Below, piece by piece: positions 28,381-38,158 of a DNA stretch of 57,679 nt; the first letter of the stretch is position 1; every line of letters begins with the position of its first letter. The stretch lies in contig JANBQS010000025.1 of the NCBI GenBank assembly GCA_027577415.1, positions 1 to 57,679 of the forward strand, written 5' to 3'. The DNA comes from Coemansia sp. RSA 922 (Eukaryota > Kickxellomycota > Kickxellomycetes > Kickxellales > Kickxellaceae). The position numbers were made by a program, and so were the translations under genes. The notes beneath the pieces were generated by a model. That model was not told the origin of the DNA, did not search any database, and saw only the letters and a program-made list of their open reading frames with translations.

Positions 28381-29430
28381 TCAAAGAGCCTCGGGCTTGG
28401 CGTGGCCTTTGAAGCCGCGCATGCTGTCGAGGCTGTTTCCGACCCAGTGGACCAGGCGGCGGCCGGCGCGGGGCAGGAACATGTACAGCGGCGCAACAGT
28501 GGCAAACAGCGGAAGGTTGATCTCGCCGTCCTGGCCGTCGCGCAGCGCGCAGAAGATTGCATCCGCCACGTGCTCAGGCGCAAGCTCGGGGCTCAGCCAC
28601 TGCGGCAGGTCAAGGCCGCTGAACATGCCCGACGCCACCTTTGACGGAAACACCGCCGTCGAGCGCACTCTGTCGCCCGCGCCCAAGCGATGGCGCAGCT
28701 CGAGGCTCAGCGACTCTTGGAACAGCGCCACGCCGGCCTTCGACGCCGTGTACGTCGCCAGCTGCGGCACGCCAATGTACGCCAGCACCGACGCCACAAA
28801 GACTATGTGCGCGCGCGGGACCTCGGGCCGGAGCATGCCGGGGAGCACGCGACGCGTGAGGAGCATGGGTGCCACGAAATTGACGCGTGCGACGCGCTCA
28901 ATGTCAGCCGCGCTCTGCTCGCTCACCAGCAGCGGGCAGACAGTGCCCGCGTTGTTGACAAGCATTGTCACTGATCCCAGATCGCGCTCGACCGAGTCCA
29001 CCGCCTGCTCCAGTGCTTGCGGATCAGACAGATCGCATATGTACTGCGTGACGTTGCCGGGCACGGGCTCGGGCATGGAAGCAAGGCTGACTACTGCGAT
29101 GCACGCTCCGGTCTTGGCCAGCTTCTGCACGAGGCTCAGCCCGATCCCATGCGATCCGCCTGTCACCAGAATCACCTGCTTGGCCCAGTCGACTGGCCCC
29201 CTCGCGGCTCGGCTCCGGCGCTGCAGCCACTGCGAGCCAGCACGAGCCGCAAACAGCGCCGTGTATGCGCCCATCCATGGGCTGGTCAGCGCCCCGCGCA
29301 TAAACGCATTGGCAGCCATGAGCAGCGCGCACACCGGCGACGAAATCAGAGCGTCAACAACGCCTACGACTGTGTCGACGTTGCGCCCCACAGTGACGCC
29401 GGGGCTGGGAGGCAAGGTAGCGACTGTCAT
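28381..29430 (-). CDS. SDR16C-like short-chain dehydrogenase with N-terminal membrane region
   Basis: 349 residues from the ATG at 29430 (MTVATLPPSPG); more upstream in-frame codons exist but read as leader. Residues 1-100 are hydrophobic and lie before the catalytic domain, suggesting a membrane-anchored enzyme (ER or lipid droplet), as in the retinol dehydrogenase/17-beta-HSD11 group of SDRs. Visible motifs are TGGSHGIG, NNAG, a Ser in VFVASVLAYIG, and YTASK with catalytic Tyr and Lys. The C-terminus PLYMFLPRAGRRLVHWVG fits that group as well. The GC content of its codons is higher than in MSH4 next door. Substrate unknown. Confidence 0.8.
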   Translation of the reverse strand: MTVATLPPSPGVTVGRNVDTVVGVVDALISSPVCALLMAANAFMRGALTSPWMGAYTALFAARAGSQWLQRRSRAARGPVDWAKQVILVTGGSHGIGLSLVQKLAKTGACIAVVSLASMPEPVPGNVTQYICDLSDPQALEQAVDSVERDLGSVTMLVNNAGTVCPLLVSEQSAADIERVARVNFVAPMLLTRRVLPGMLRPEVPRAHIVFVASVLAYIGVPQLATYTASKAGVALFQESLSLELRHRLGAGDRVRSTAVFPSKVASGMFSGLDLPQWLSPELAPEHVADAIFCALRDGQDGEINLPLFATVAPLYMFLPRAGRRLVHWVGNSLDSMRGFKGHAKPEAL

Positions 29431-29631
29431 AGCTAATAAAACAATAAATAATATTGAAAATAGAGTCAAAGAACGAAAGAGAGTAATCGTGTTCCTAAGA
29501 GACGCGCTATTCAAACAGAAAAAAAGGAGCCCGTGTAACCCCGCGCGCATGCATACCATATTACAGCGTGGTCGATCCTTTTTATCAAATAAACATGTGA
29601 TGCGGGGGAGTGATTCAGCAAATTAATTAAT

Positions 29632-30291
29632 CTAGAAAGGCAAAAGAGTACGCGCTCCGCCAGCCAAGTTCATTGTCGTTGACTGCAGCCCGGCCGAGCC
29701 GCCCGGAAAGTACGACACGACGTACCACACCAGGGCGATAATCTGAATAATAACAAAGAACAGCGTGCCGAGATACGAGTGCGCAATAGCCGAGAAAAAC
29801 AGCGTGAAAAACACAGACCCGAAGTACGTCAACGTAAACACCAGCCTCTCCCGCGACACCATATGCTGAGTATGCGCCCTAGGTCCTCTCAGCAGTGCAA
29901 TCCCCGATATCGTCGACAAGCTGCCCAGCGAAAACGCCGTGGCAAACTTTTGCGGCGACACTATCATCAGCGGCAGCGCCATAAACGCAAGCATATAGCA
30001 GAACAGCGCCAACACCGCACACCCAGCAAAGCCCACCCACCGCTGCATCAGCGTTAAGCCAAACCATTCGCCGCGGTTACTAGTATTTACCGCAGAGTCG
30101 TCGCTGCCGAATCCTGTTAGTCCTGATAACGTGTTGCCCGTATTGGACACAAAACTGCTCGCGCCTTCACGCAGATTGCCAAAGAACCCGCCGCCGCTGC
30201 CACTGGCCTCGGCTTGTGTAGAGGGTAGCGGCGTATAGGTGGGCGTTGACGACGTCTTGAGCCCACTGAGGGCGTCCCGGAAAGAAGACAT
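29632..30291 (-). CDS. SFT2: SFT2-family Golgi vesicle transport protein
   Basis: 219 residues. The N-terminal 70 residues are Ser/Gly/Thr-rich and cytosolic; four membrane spans follow (VGFAGCAVLALFCYMLAFMAL; ATAFSLGSLSTISGIALL; LVFTLTYFGSVFFTLFFSA; TLFFVIIQIIALVWYVVSYFPGG), ending with the family's YxxSYxPGG-like signature. Sft2 proteins assist fusion of endosome-derived vesicles with the Golgi together with the t-SNARE Sed5. Single exon, TATATAAAT at about 30330 upstream. Confidence 0.88.
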   Translation of the reverse strand: MSSFRDALSGLKTSSTPTYTPLPSTQAEASGSGGGFFGNLREGASSFVSNTGNTLSGLTGFGSDDSAVNTSNRGEWFGLTLMQRWVGFAGCAVLALFCYMLAFMALPLMIVSPQKFATAFSLGSLSTISGIALLRGPRAHTQHMVSRERLVFTLTYFGSVFFTLFFSAIAHSYLGTLFFVIIQIIALVWYVVSYFPGGSAGLQSTTMNLAGGARTLLPF

Positions 30292-30641
30292 GCTTAATTT
30301 GCGCTAGATGAAAAGTGAAAAAAGAAAATATATATAAATTGAAAGTTATGAAAGCCAAAAAAAGGTCGCTTTCGTTCAAAGGCCGCCCTTTCCTTGCCAA
30401 GAAGCCACACGCTTGACGTTCCTAAGTAGGACGACTCAGCTTACAACACGTGTTCCAAATTCATAGCCAATCAGCATACACAAGCAGTTATTGTCCGAAA
30501 GAAAAAAATAAAGACCCACTTTTTTCTGCCCTTTTCCCTCTTTGTCCTTTATTCAATTCAGCAAATGCGCATTACTCTTTTACATTTCAATCACCACGCT
30601 ACCCTTTCTAACATAGACACACAACGACTGTTTGACATAGC
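30292..30641. promoter_or_regulatory. Divergent promoter region SFT2 / CAF1
   Basis: 350 bases, AT-rich. AATATATATAAAT near 30328 can serve SFT2 on the minus strand. No ORF-like segment. Confidence 0.45.
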
Positions 30642-31532
30642 ATGGCCGACAATGGAGGAAGCACGTATATGATTCGCGATGTGTGGGAAAGCAATCTAGA
30701 GGAAGAGTTTGGCGTGATCCGACGGCTCATAGACAAATACAACTACATAGCCATGGATACCGAGTTCCCCGGCGTAGTAGCACGACCCATCGGCCCATTC
30801 AGTTCTACGTCAGACTATCACTACCAGTTGCTGCGCTGTAACGCCGATATACTGAACATAATCCAGCTAGGAATCACCCTAATGGATGAGAACGGTACAC
30901 CGGCACCAGGCGTATGCTCTTGGCAGTTCAACTTCAAGTTTAGCTTGTCTTCGGACATGTACGCACAAGAGTCTATCGATTTGCTGACTAAATCGGGTAT
31001 TGATTTTATGAAGAACGAGGAGTACGGTATTGACCCCCAGCATTTCGGCGAGCTACTGACTGACTCTGGCATGGTGCTTTTTAAGAACGTGCGGTGGGTT
31101 TCGTTTCACAGCGGTTATGACTTTGGATACCTTTTGAAACTATTGACATGTCGCGCGTTGCCAGAGGATGAGGATGGGTTCTTTGAGGTTTTGCATACGT
31201 TTTTCCCGGGCATCTACGATATCAAGTATATGATGCGCAGTTGTCGTATGCTCAAGGGCGGGTTGCAGGACGTGGCCGATGACTTGGAGGTCCCGCGTAT
31301 CGGTCCGCAGCATCAGGCGGGATCTGACAGTCTGCTGACGGCTATGACGTTCTTTAGGCTGCGCGAAAAGTACTTTGAGAACAGAGTCGATGAGCCAAAG
31401 TACCTGGGTCATCTGTTTGGATTGGGTACGCATATCTTCCAAACCCACGCACAGGCCGGCACCACTGCGTCTCCAGCACCCAATGCGACGACGAATTCTG
31501 CTGCCGCCATATCTGCTGTTGTTGGCGCATAG
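30642..31532 (+). CDS. POP2: CCR4-NOT deadenylase subunit Caf1/Pop2
   Basis: 296 residues, DEDD-family 3'-5' exoribonuclease. Metal ligands are in place: Asp39 and Glu41 (MDTEFPG), Asp160 (HSGYDFGYLL) and Asp229 (GSDSLL) with a His shortly before (QHQAGSD). Conserved RPIGPF, LGITL, CSWQFNF and LPEDEDGFFEVL are present. It removes poly(A) tails from mRNA as part of CCR4-NOT. The last 25 residues are a short Ala/Thr-rich tail; the long Gln-rich N-terminus of yeast Pop2 is absent, so it resembles the animal CNOT7 form. Single exon. A TC repeat starts right after the stop. Confidence 0.95.
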   Translation: MADNGGSTYMIRDVWESNLEEEFGVIRRLIDKYNYIAMDTEFPGVVARPIGPFSSTSDYHYQLLRCNADILNIIQLGITLMDENGTPAPGVCSWQFNFKFSLSSDMYAQESIDLLTKSGIDFMKNEEYGIDPQHFGELLTDSGMVLFKNVRWVSFHSGYDFGYLLKLLTCRALPEDEDGFFEVLHTFFPGIYDIKYMMRSCRMLKGGLQDVADDLEVPRIGPQHQAGSDSLLTAMTFFRLREKYFENRVDEPKYLGHLFGLGTHIFQTHAQAGTTASPAPNATTNSAAAISAVVGA

Positions 31533-31550
31533 CACACAAAGCTAAACCTT

Positions 31551-31573
31551 TTCTCTCTCTCTCTCTCTCTCTC
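31551..31573 (+). repeat. (TC)n microsatellite in CAF1 3' region
   Basis: An uninterrupted TC run of about 23 bases, 18 bases after the CAF1 stop and inside the short gap between convergent CAF1 and the transporter gene. It is likely in the 3' UTR. Confidence 0.85.
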
Positions 31574-31623
31574 CTTTATAATACTATCTGCGAATATATA
31601 TGACCTCAACCAAAAAAAAGTTA

Positions 31624-32781
31624 CTAGTCTTGCTTACTTGCCTGACGAGTGGAAGGGCTCTTACTGGCGCCAATATCATCGTCATCGCGTACTATGAGGT
31701 CACTCAATGGAATGCTCTCACTGTTGGCAGTATCAGCGTCCGAGTCAGCGTATTCGTCAGTCGGACGCGAGTCGGAAGATGTGGGAAGAGGCGTAGCGGC
31801 CGCAGACTTTGTCGGCGGACCATTGGAGCTATGCTTGCCATACGTGTAAGTGGCAAAAAGGACGAGACCAGTACCGAGGACAAATGGCGTTGTGATATGG
31901 AAATCAAAGAGCCAGAAGGAAACCAGGCAAGAGAGAACGATAGAAATACTGGTAGCAAAGCCCTTTAGAATATTATCCGCGTATTTGACAACAACAGCGA
32001 CTAGGAGTCCGCCAAATGCTTGGAGAGAAATAGCAGCCACAGTCCATATAGTGTATCCGTTAAAGAACCCCTGAGAGCGGACGCCCGAGCCATCGACGAC
32101 CAATACGCCAAATAATGCTGGAGGCAGGGAGAACAAAGATAGTTGTACGTTGCGTGTCCACACTGACTTGCGCGAGCCCTTGAGCACTTTTTCAAAATAC
32201 ACTCCGGCCAGACCCGAAAGCATGCAAGCAGTGAGTACAGAGACCAGACCCATGAACTTTGAAGATACCCCGGCATCAACCTTGACAGTGGGTGCGCTAG
32301 GAAGTTGTACGAGAATAATGCCTATCGTCAAGGCGAATAACGACGCCCAACGCATAGTACCCAGAGACGTACCGAGAAGCAGGACTGAGCATAGCGCGGT
32401 GGTCAGAATCTTCAGCTGGTATGTGACTTGGAACGTTGCTGCGTCTAGTAAAGATACGGCTACATACTGCAAGTTATTCTGTATCGTGTATAGTCCCGCC
32501 GGTATCAGCATCTTCCAGCTGTCTCCACCAAATACGTCAGTGTATAGTAGGCGCATATTCAGGCGGCCCTTGTTCTCGTTCATGCTCTCCCGCGCGGTCA
32601 AATACAGGCATACCAAAAGTTTGGTCAGTTCGCAGAGCAATACGGCTGTTGATGTAAAGTAACGTACATCGCTGACGATACGCGAATAGTGCATAATCAG
32701 TACCAGTAGACTGTTCTGTACGGTGAGCACTACGAGTGACACGTACTTTAACGGTACGCCAAATAGTAGAGGCACCGTCAT
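31624..32781 (-). CDS. Nucleotide-sugar transporter (SLC35A-like, UDP-Gal/UDP-GlcNAc type)
   Basis: 385 residues, about ten membrane spans. Family blocks include YVSLVVLTVQNSLLVLIMHYSR, PAGLYTIQNNLQYVAVSLLDAATFQVTYQLKILTTAL (from about residue 90, the most conserved SLC35A stretch), GVYFEKVLKGS and AGGLLVAVVVKYADNILKGFATS-type helices (FGGLLVAVVVKYADN). Such antiporters bring UDP-sugars into the Golgi or ER in exchange for UMP. The C-terminal 60 residues are hydrophilic, rich in Ser/Asp, and end with a tail on the cytosolic side. UDP-galactose versus UDP-GlcNAc cannot be told from the sequence alone. Single exon. Confidence 0.88.
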   Translation of the reverse strand: MTVPLLFGVPLKYVSLVVLTVQNSLLVLIMHYSRIVSDVRYFTSTAVLLCELTKLLVCLYLTARESMNENKGRLNMRLLYTDVFGGDSWKMLIPAGLYTIQNNLQYVAVSLLDAATFQVTYQLKILTTALCSVLLLGTSLGTMRWASLFALTIGIILVQLPSAPTVKVDAGVSSKFMGLVSVLTACMLSGLAGVYFEKVLKGSRKSVWTRNVQLSLFSLPPALFGVLVVDGSGVRSQGFFNGYTIWTVAAISLQAFGGLLVAVVVKYADNILKGFATSISIVLSCLVSFWLFDFHITTPFVLGTGLVLFATYTYGKHSSNGPPTKSAAATPLPTSSDSRPTDEYADSDADTANSESIPLSDLIVRDDDDIGASKSPSTRQASKQD

Positions 32782-33119
32782 GTTTATAAACTGGAAAGAA
32801 AAAAGATATTAATTGTAGATGGATGGAAACAAAAAGAAAAAGAAAAAGGGCCATCTTTTGGAAGATTGTGCTGGTTTAATGAAAGATGTGTGGAATTTTC
32901 TGGATATCCGATTTTTGTTCTATTTATACCTGTTCGGACATGTAGGTGGGGCGGTAGTGTGAGAATCATTAGAGCAATCCCTCCGTCTTTGAGACCAAGA
33001 GCGAGGAAACAAGAAGAAGCCAGACGTCACACAACACATACACATCTCTTATTCTTGTCTTGTGCATTAAAAGTGAGGCAAAATGTAAATATATGTGGTG
33101 TGCTGTTTAGATTCTGTGA

Positions 33120-33642
33120 ATGTGTATGTGGAAGGCTGGTCTCGGCTGATTTCAAACTAGACTATGGCAATAATGGGTACAAGGACCAAATAACTACTGC
33201 TACGGGGCTAGTAGCCGAACTCACTGCCGAGCTAAAAACACACACGTACGGTATCCATTCATACGAGTCACCAGCTACTATAGAGTTCAAGGCGTATACT
33301 ACGCTGACTTTGCTCGATGATAGGGCATCGATCGTTGTGGCGCTGAGTAGATCGGGGTACGTTGTCACACAAGGTAGTGATCCCAAGTATAAGCGATTCG
33401 TTGACACGCCGTTTGAGACTCTGACGGCGCTGCTGTCAGCACTGAGCCCGGCATTCAACAGCGCTATGCATCAGGCATTGAGCACACGGCTGATGGCAAT
33501 CGCAGCAGCCCAGCAAGAAGACGACGATGAAGAAAATGGCAGCGAAGAAGATGGCAGCAATGATGATGGTAGCGATGAAGATGGCAACGCTGAAGATGGC
33601 AGCGATGATGATGATGATAGCAAACCACTGCCACAGGAATGA
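33120..33642 (+). CDS. GSKIP-domain (DUF727) protein with acidic repeat tail; 5' end uncertain
   Basis: The certain part runs from 33161: helical start, then IEFKAYTTLTLLDDRASIVVALSRSGYV, VDTPFETLTALLSALSPAFNSAM and LSTRLMAI, matching the GSKIP fold, whose vertebrate member binds GSK3 and PKA. An acidic tail of DGS-type pentads follows. No ATG lies in this frame between a far-upstream one (32866, in leader-like DNA) and the domain. A possible start is ATG 33120 with GTATGT donor (33124) and CTGAT...CTAG acceptor (33160): this gives M-Y-Y-G and restores the frame, but the intron would be only 37 nt. The domain also occurs beside clustered-mitochondria proteins; here it stands alone. Confidence 0.65.
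33529..33627 (+). repeat. Acidic pentapeptide-coding repeat
   Basis: A 15-base unit, roughly GATGGCAGCGAAGAA with variants, is repeated five to six times and encodes NGSEE-DGSND-DGSDE-DGNAE-DGSDD. It forms the C-terminal tail of the GSKIP-domain protein. Units vary, so the array is not brand new. Confidence 0.7.
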
Positions 33643-33950
33643 ACATAAATGGGGGAAGTGGCGTCGAATCAAAAGCGTCATGTTGTCACATTGGGCCTTG
33701 TGACCCTTTAATGGAAGTGTAGTGAGCGGCGGCTCGCATGCCGTGCTCCGTTGGGTGAGCCGCCTGTTTTTTTACTGGCTCTCCCCCACTGCTTGCTTTT
33801 ATGAGCCCCCTTCAGCTTTTTTTTGGTTCCACAAGATTCACTTGCCGAACTTCATACTCATTTTTATATATATATTTTTATATAAGCACACGTATTTCGC
33901 TACATTGCGCTACTACTAACTACTAGTCTCTGCCCAATCTGCCCTGCTTC
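33643..33950. promoter_or_regulatory. Promoter region of the 5MP/BZW gene
   Basis: About 308 bases. TTTTTATATATATATTTTT (33862-33880) and TATATAAG (33880-33888) form a TATA-rich core about 70 bases before the ATG at 33951. No gene-like frame. Confidence 0.5.
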
Positions 33951-35419
33951 ATGAGTACTCAAGTCTCCAACGAAAAGCCTACTTTGAATGGTGTTAAAAT
34001 CCGTGCTCGCAAAGTGAGTAAACAACAAAATCATTTGAATACCAAGTACATTGTTGTAGCTTTTTTCCCTCCCAAACACTCTTTTGCTAAAATAATTACG
34101 TATTCCTATTGTAGCGTGACGCAAAGGCCTCGGCCAAGTACGAGCCCGAAGATTTCCGCGAAAACATTCTCCAAGTAATCGAGGACATTGCTCCCACTGA
34201 CTACGCCAAGATTTCCAGCGCACTTGACTCTGCTGGTAACACGCTTGACTACCGCCGCTACGGTGACACTTTCTTTGAGGTTCTCGTCACTGGAGGCATT
34301 ATTGCGCCTGGTGGCATTATCGAGTATGACGAAGAGCGCGGCAAGCTCCCGGTCAGCCTATTTGTGCTGGCCAGCACGGACGATAACGCCAGCGATGCCA
34401 CTGCGGCCGAAAAGCAGCAGCGGCTTTTGGCGGGGGCGAAGAACTGGACCAATTTGGTTGTCAAGCTGACACGGCGCTACAAGTACCTTGAGCGCATCTT
34501 TGCCGATACGGCCAAGCACATTATAGAGAACATCCATCGGTACGCTGAGGCTGACAACAAAAAGTTGGCGACTGGCTTTGGATTACTAGTGTCGACTGGG
34601 TTCCTGGGCATGGAGCCACTTCGCGCCCTGCAGAAGGAGCATCTGACGAAGGACGGGCTTGGGCTGCGGTTCTTCACCGATCTTTTGCATGTGTATTTGC
34701 AGGAGAACACGCCGGCGCAGCTGAGCAAGGCGCTGGCCAAGGCCAAGCTGGACAACCAGCTGGTGGAGTTTTTCCCGCCCAACAAGCGCGACGACGACTG
34801 CTTCGAGCGCCACTTTGAGGCCGAGGATATGCCCGAGCTGATCGAGGTCTACCGCGCCACGCGCGACGTAGCTACTCGCGACAACTTTGTGGCTCATGTC
34901 GTCGATATTTTGCGCCAGGCAAAGGTGGCTGACGAGGACGACGACGAGGAGGGCGTGCGCGCTATCAATCTGCGCCTGGCCAAGGCGGCGAAGGCTGCCA
35001 TGCGTGCCAACCAGTGGGACGAGCACCTGGCTGTTGTGCTGGTGTGGGACGGCGTCCTTGGCGCTGTCGACTGGGCGCTGCGCTCTGAGCAGATTGAGAC
35101 GCAGGCGCTCAACCAGGTCAAGCGCTATGCGCCAGTGCTTGAGGTTCTTACCAACGAGCCCAAGTCTGAGATTGCTCTCATCAAGCACATCCAGCGCTAC
35201 GTCTATGACGACCCAAAGCTCACAAAGTCCTTTGGCCGCATGGTCTTTGAGCTCTACAACGCCGATGTCCTGTCTGACTCGGCCATCATCTTCTGGGCCG
35301 CCAAGGGCGCCAGGCCCGAGGGCAAGGCTATCTTCCTCAAGCAGACTGAGACCCTGGTCAAGAGGCTCGAGGCCCTGGAGGGTGAGGACGACGACGATGA
35401 GGAGGACGATGAGGAGTAG
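33951..35419 (+). CDS. eIF5-mimic protein (BZW/5MP) with W2 domain
   Basis: Exons 33951-34013 and 34115-35419 (intron GTGAGT..TTGTAG, 101 nt, phase 0), giving 455 residues. It starts like animal BZW1/2 (KPTLNG.KI.ARKRDAKA), then LDYRRYGDTFFEVLVTGGIIAPGG, RYKYLERIF and DNQLVEFFPPNKRDDDCFERHFEA. The C-terminal W2 domain has VLVWDGVLGAVDW and the aromatic/acidic end typical of eIF5/eIF2B-epsilon, with an EDDDDEEDDEE tail. 5MP proteins bind eIF2 and eIF3 through W2 without GAP activity and tune start-codon choice. The gene is absent from baker's yeast, so its presence here is a lineage marker. Confidence 0.92.
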
Positions 35420-35619
35420 GAATATAACTTTTTTCTTTATTTATGACCTGAATAGTAGTAATATCCACATTCTTGCAAGATTATCGGGATCACTGAGTAT
35501 GAGCGATTTTTTTGTAGTCTCGCTTTTTTTATTTTTTTATCTCCACACCAGACATTTTCACAATTAATCCTATTTTTTCCCTCTTCTCTTTATTGCCAAA
35601 ATTTGTTTACAATCTATAT

Positions 35620-36834
35620 ATGCCGTCGGTAATCAACGCTGCATTGGGTCCGCGCTTTCAGGCGGTTCTTGCCTCGGCATGGATATCCAAGCACGCAGCG
35701 GCAAAGTACGTACAAGACTACGTACGACGGGTCCAAGCAGAGACCAAAAACAATGATAGCGCGACTCGTGAGCCAATTGCCTTTGCACCACCTATCCAAG
35801 TACAAGTACTGGATGTCGCCGAAGGATCAGCCTACGAGTGCTTGGACGCGATCAATGGTGGCGAAGACTCTTTATTTCACGCTCGCGTAAAACAGAACCT
35901 TGTCTACGGCGTAGCTGATGGAGTTGGTGGATGGAATGAGTCTGGTATAGATCCATCGATATTCAGTCGCACGCTTACTGCCTATTCCGCCGATGCTGCT
36001 CAGCGCACTTTTTTGTTGCATGATTCTGACGAGGCTGATCCCAAGGATATTATGCGCAGGGCTTTTGCTGGCATGCGCTTCGATAATGTACCGGCCTATG
36101 GAAGCGCAACAGAGTTGGTAATGAGCTTGTCCTTGGCTACTGGTCGTTTGCGCACGGCTCAGCTGGGAGATTCAACGTATGTTGTACTAGATAACCAGCA
36201 GAGAGCTAAATTTGTCGCTGCTGAACAACAGCATCGATTCAATATGCCTTACCAGTTGACTATCCCACCTGTGGACGACTCGGGACGTAAAAGCGATAAG
36301 AAGGATGAGGAGAGCGCGCAGTTCTTCCGCCCGCGGCTTTTGATGCAGGACGAGGGCGCTGAGGCGGCAAAGGAGACTAGGCGCCTGATCGACGAGGACG
36401 ACTTTGCTGATCTAAGCGTTGTGGGCTTTGACACGCCGGCTGAGGCGCGCGAAGACGCTCATTTGCTGGCGCATAACGAGGTTGTCGTGGCAGCTACAGA
36501 CGGCCTGTTTGACAACGTGCGTGTTGAAGAAGTTGAGCGTCTAACTGAGCGATTCATGCAGGCTATTGGCAGCGACAAGAAACGAAGCGCAAAAAACAAT
36601 GGACATGGAACTGCCGATCTATTTGGCGGTCTGGCCTACAGTGTGGCAGCTCAGGCTGTTGCCAACTATATACAAAACGACTTGCGCTCGCCATTTGCCG
36701 AGCGAGCCAAACTAGCTGGTTACAATTTTAGTGGCGGTAAACCTGACGACGTAACTGTCATGTTGGCGTGGGTAAGAGAAACCGCTAGAGTACATGCAGA
36801 GGAGCAAATACGCGAGATGCAGCCAAAACTCTAA
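35620..36834 (+). CDS. PTC7: PP2C-type protein phosphatase, Ptc7-like
   Basis: 404 residues from ATG 35620 (MPSVINAALGPRF); the frame is open slightly upstream without an ATG. PP2C motifs of the PTC7/PPTC7 subgroup are VYGVADGVGGWNESGIDP (metal Asp100), TAQLGDSTYVVL, VVVAATDGLFDNV and GGKPDDVTVMLAWV (Asp376/377). Ptc7 is a mitochondrial phosphatase that dephosphorylates Coq7 and import factors, supporting coenzyme Q synthesis. The start (few acids, Arg/Lys, Ala-rich) fits a presequence. A hydrophilic insert with many charged residues lies between about 220 and 270. Single exon. Confidence 0.9.
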   Translation: MPSVINAALGPRFQAVLASAWISKHAAAKYVQDYVRRVQAETKNNDSATREPIAFAPPIQVQVLDVAEGSAYECLDAINGGEDSLFHARVKQNLVYGVADGVGGWNESGIDPSIFSRTLTAYSADAAQRTFLLHDSDEADPKDIMRRAFAGMRFDNVPAYGSATELVMSLSLATGRLRTAQLGDSTYVVLDNQQRAKFVAAEQQHRFNMPYQLTIPPVDDSGRKSDKKDEESAQFFRPRLLMQDEGAEAAKETRRLIDEDDFADLSVVGFDTPAEAREDAHLLAHNEVVVAATDGLFDNVRVEEVERLTERFMQAIGSDKKRSAKNNGHGTADLFGGLAYSVAAQAVANYIQNDLRSPFAERAKLAGYNFSGGKPDDVTVMLAWVRETARVHAEEQIREMQPKL

Positions 36835-36996
36835 AAAATTATTAAATAAAACTTGGTCGTTTATATCGATTGGTCCTAGAAGCTCAATTTCACTTTATCA
36901 TACATCCAAAAAAAATGTGGTAAACAAAGGGACAAAAAAGTAAGCGTAGGGGTCCAACAAATAAACTGTTTTTGCTTCCGCTTCTCTTCCTCTCGC

Positions 36997-37346
36997 TTAG
37001 AGGTTGAGCTTGGTACGGCGCCAGTGGCGACGCTTAGCGTTGTAACGGATCTTCGTGTCCGACTTGAAACGGAACCAGCTGGGGATCGAGCGGTCCTGCT
37101 TCTGCTTCTTGCCGAGAATGCGCTTAATGCGGAACGACTTGTTGGACGGCTACAATATTTGAAAAAGTGTGAATCGAGGTGTTAGTAATTCGCAATGGAT
37201 TCGAGATTGGAGGATTCAAGATTTTTGGGAATGCGAACTGAAAAATAAGAATATCGACAGTCTCTGAATCCATCCATCAATCTATTTTCCGCCTATTCGT
37301 CCGTCGTATCCATCAACTGAAAATAATAATTAAGATAACGCACCAT
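36997..37346 (-). CDS. RPL39: Large-subunit ribosomal protein eL39
   Basis: Exon 1 is the ATG alone (37346-37344), exon 2 is 37149-36997; the 194-nt intron has donor GTGCGT and acceptor TTGTAG. The product is 51 residues, the same length as yeast eL39: [16 protein letters not shown], then [28 protein letters not shown]. It lines the peptide exit tunnel. An initiator codon split off from the rest by an intron is also known for this gene in other fungi. Transcribed away from RPL36 across a 248-base shared promoter. Because the coding piece is so short it is easily missed by simple frame searches. Confidence 0.95.
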
Positions 37347-37594
37347 TTTTTATATATATAAAATATTGTATCCAAAATTTGATAGGGGAGGGAAACGCTT
37401 GGCCAAGGCGCGCCCACTAATGGAAACTTGGACTTGACGCACAGCCCAAAAAGTGTGAAATCAGTTGATCAAATCATGATCAGATACTTTGGTGTTTGGC
37501 AGAATCGCAATATCGAAAAGTGGTCGCGAGTGTTTAGAGGTTTTTAGTTCTCCACTTCTCGGCGTATCCAAAATTTTATTCATATTTCTATAAA
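37347..37594. promoter_or_regulatory. Bidirectional promoter RPL39/RPL36
   Basis: 248 bases between two divergent ribosomal-protein start codons. TATATATATAAAAT abuts the RPL39 side, a GGCGCGCCC word lies at about 37408, and a near-palindrome TTGATCAAATCATGATCA is near 37463-37480. The shared position suggests coordinated expression. Confidence 0.6.
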
Positions 37595-38019
37595 ATGACC
37601 GCCACCACCAAACGCGTGCAGACTCCCCGCCCGGCTGCTGCCAAGGCCGTGAGTATCAATATCCCGACGCATCCATCCATAAATCAAACGGAATAATGGA
37701 TACGAATTATGAATCGGAAATATTTTATTTCTTAAAATTACACACGGCTCATTTCAAAAATTCAAATTCTTCTTTTTGAATTTCATTTTCATTTTGTTTT
37801 ATGTAGAACAACAAGTCGAAGCACAACGTGTTCGTCCGGGACCTGATCCGTGAGGTCGTTGGTTTCGCCCCCTATGAGCGTCGCATCATGGAGTTGTTGA
37901 AGAACTCGCGTGATAAGCGCGCCCGTAAGCTCGGCAAGAAGCGCCTGGGCACCTTGACCCGCTCCAAGAGAAAGGTCGACGAGCTGTCCAACGTCCTCAA
38001 CGCCATGCGCCGCCACTAA
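37595..38019 (+). CDS. RPL36: Large-subunit ribosomal protein eL36 (short N-terminus)
   Basis: Exons 37595-37648 and 37807-38019; the intron is 158 nt, GTGAGT..ATGTAG, phase 0. The product is 88 residues: [18 protein letters not shown], then [31 protein letters not shown] and [18 protein letters not shown]. From [10 protein letters not shown] on it matches eL36 throughout. The usual first dozen residues (G-L-x-V-G-L-N-K-G-H) are missing and no upstream exon encoding them was found in the 248-base promoter. Either this lineage has a shorter eL36 or there is a more distant exon. High certainty for identity. Confidence 0.93.
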
Positions 38020-38158
38020 ATCAGTTTGTAACTCTTTCATTTGGAGAAAAAATAAAAAAGGCGAAGAGGGAGCTCTATTTTTACATACGGTCCGGCCTTC
38101 TCCTTTGTTGATTTATTTCGCAAAAATGAATACATATCACAAGCTATTTCATATATTC

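Noticed and set aside
32866..33119. Using the upstream Met at 32866 as start of the GSKIP-domain protein
   Set aside because: The added 98 residues are low in protein character, overlap the shared promoter with the transporter gene, and include TATA-like DNA.
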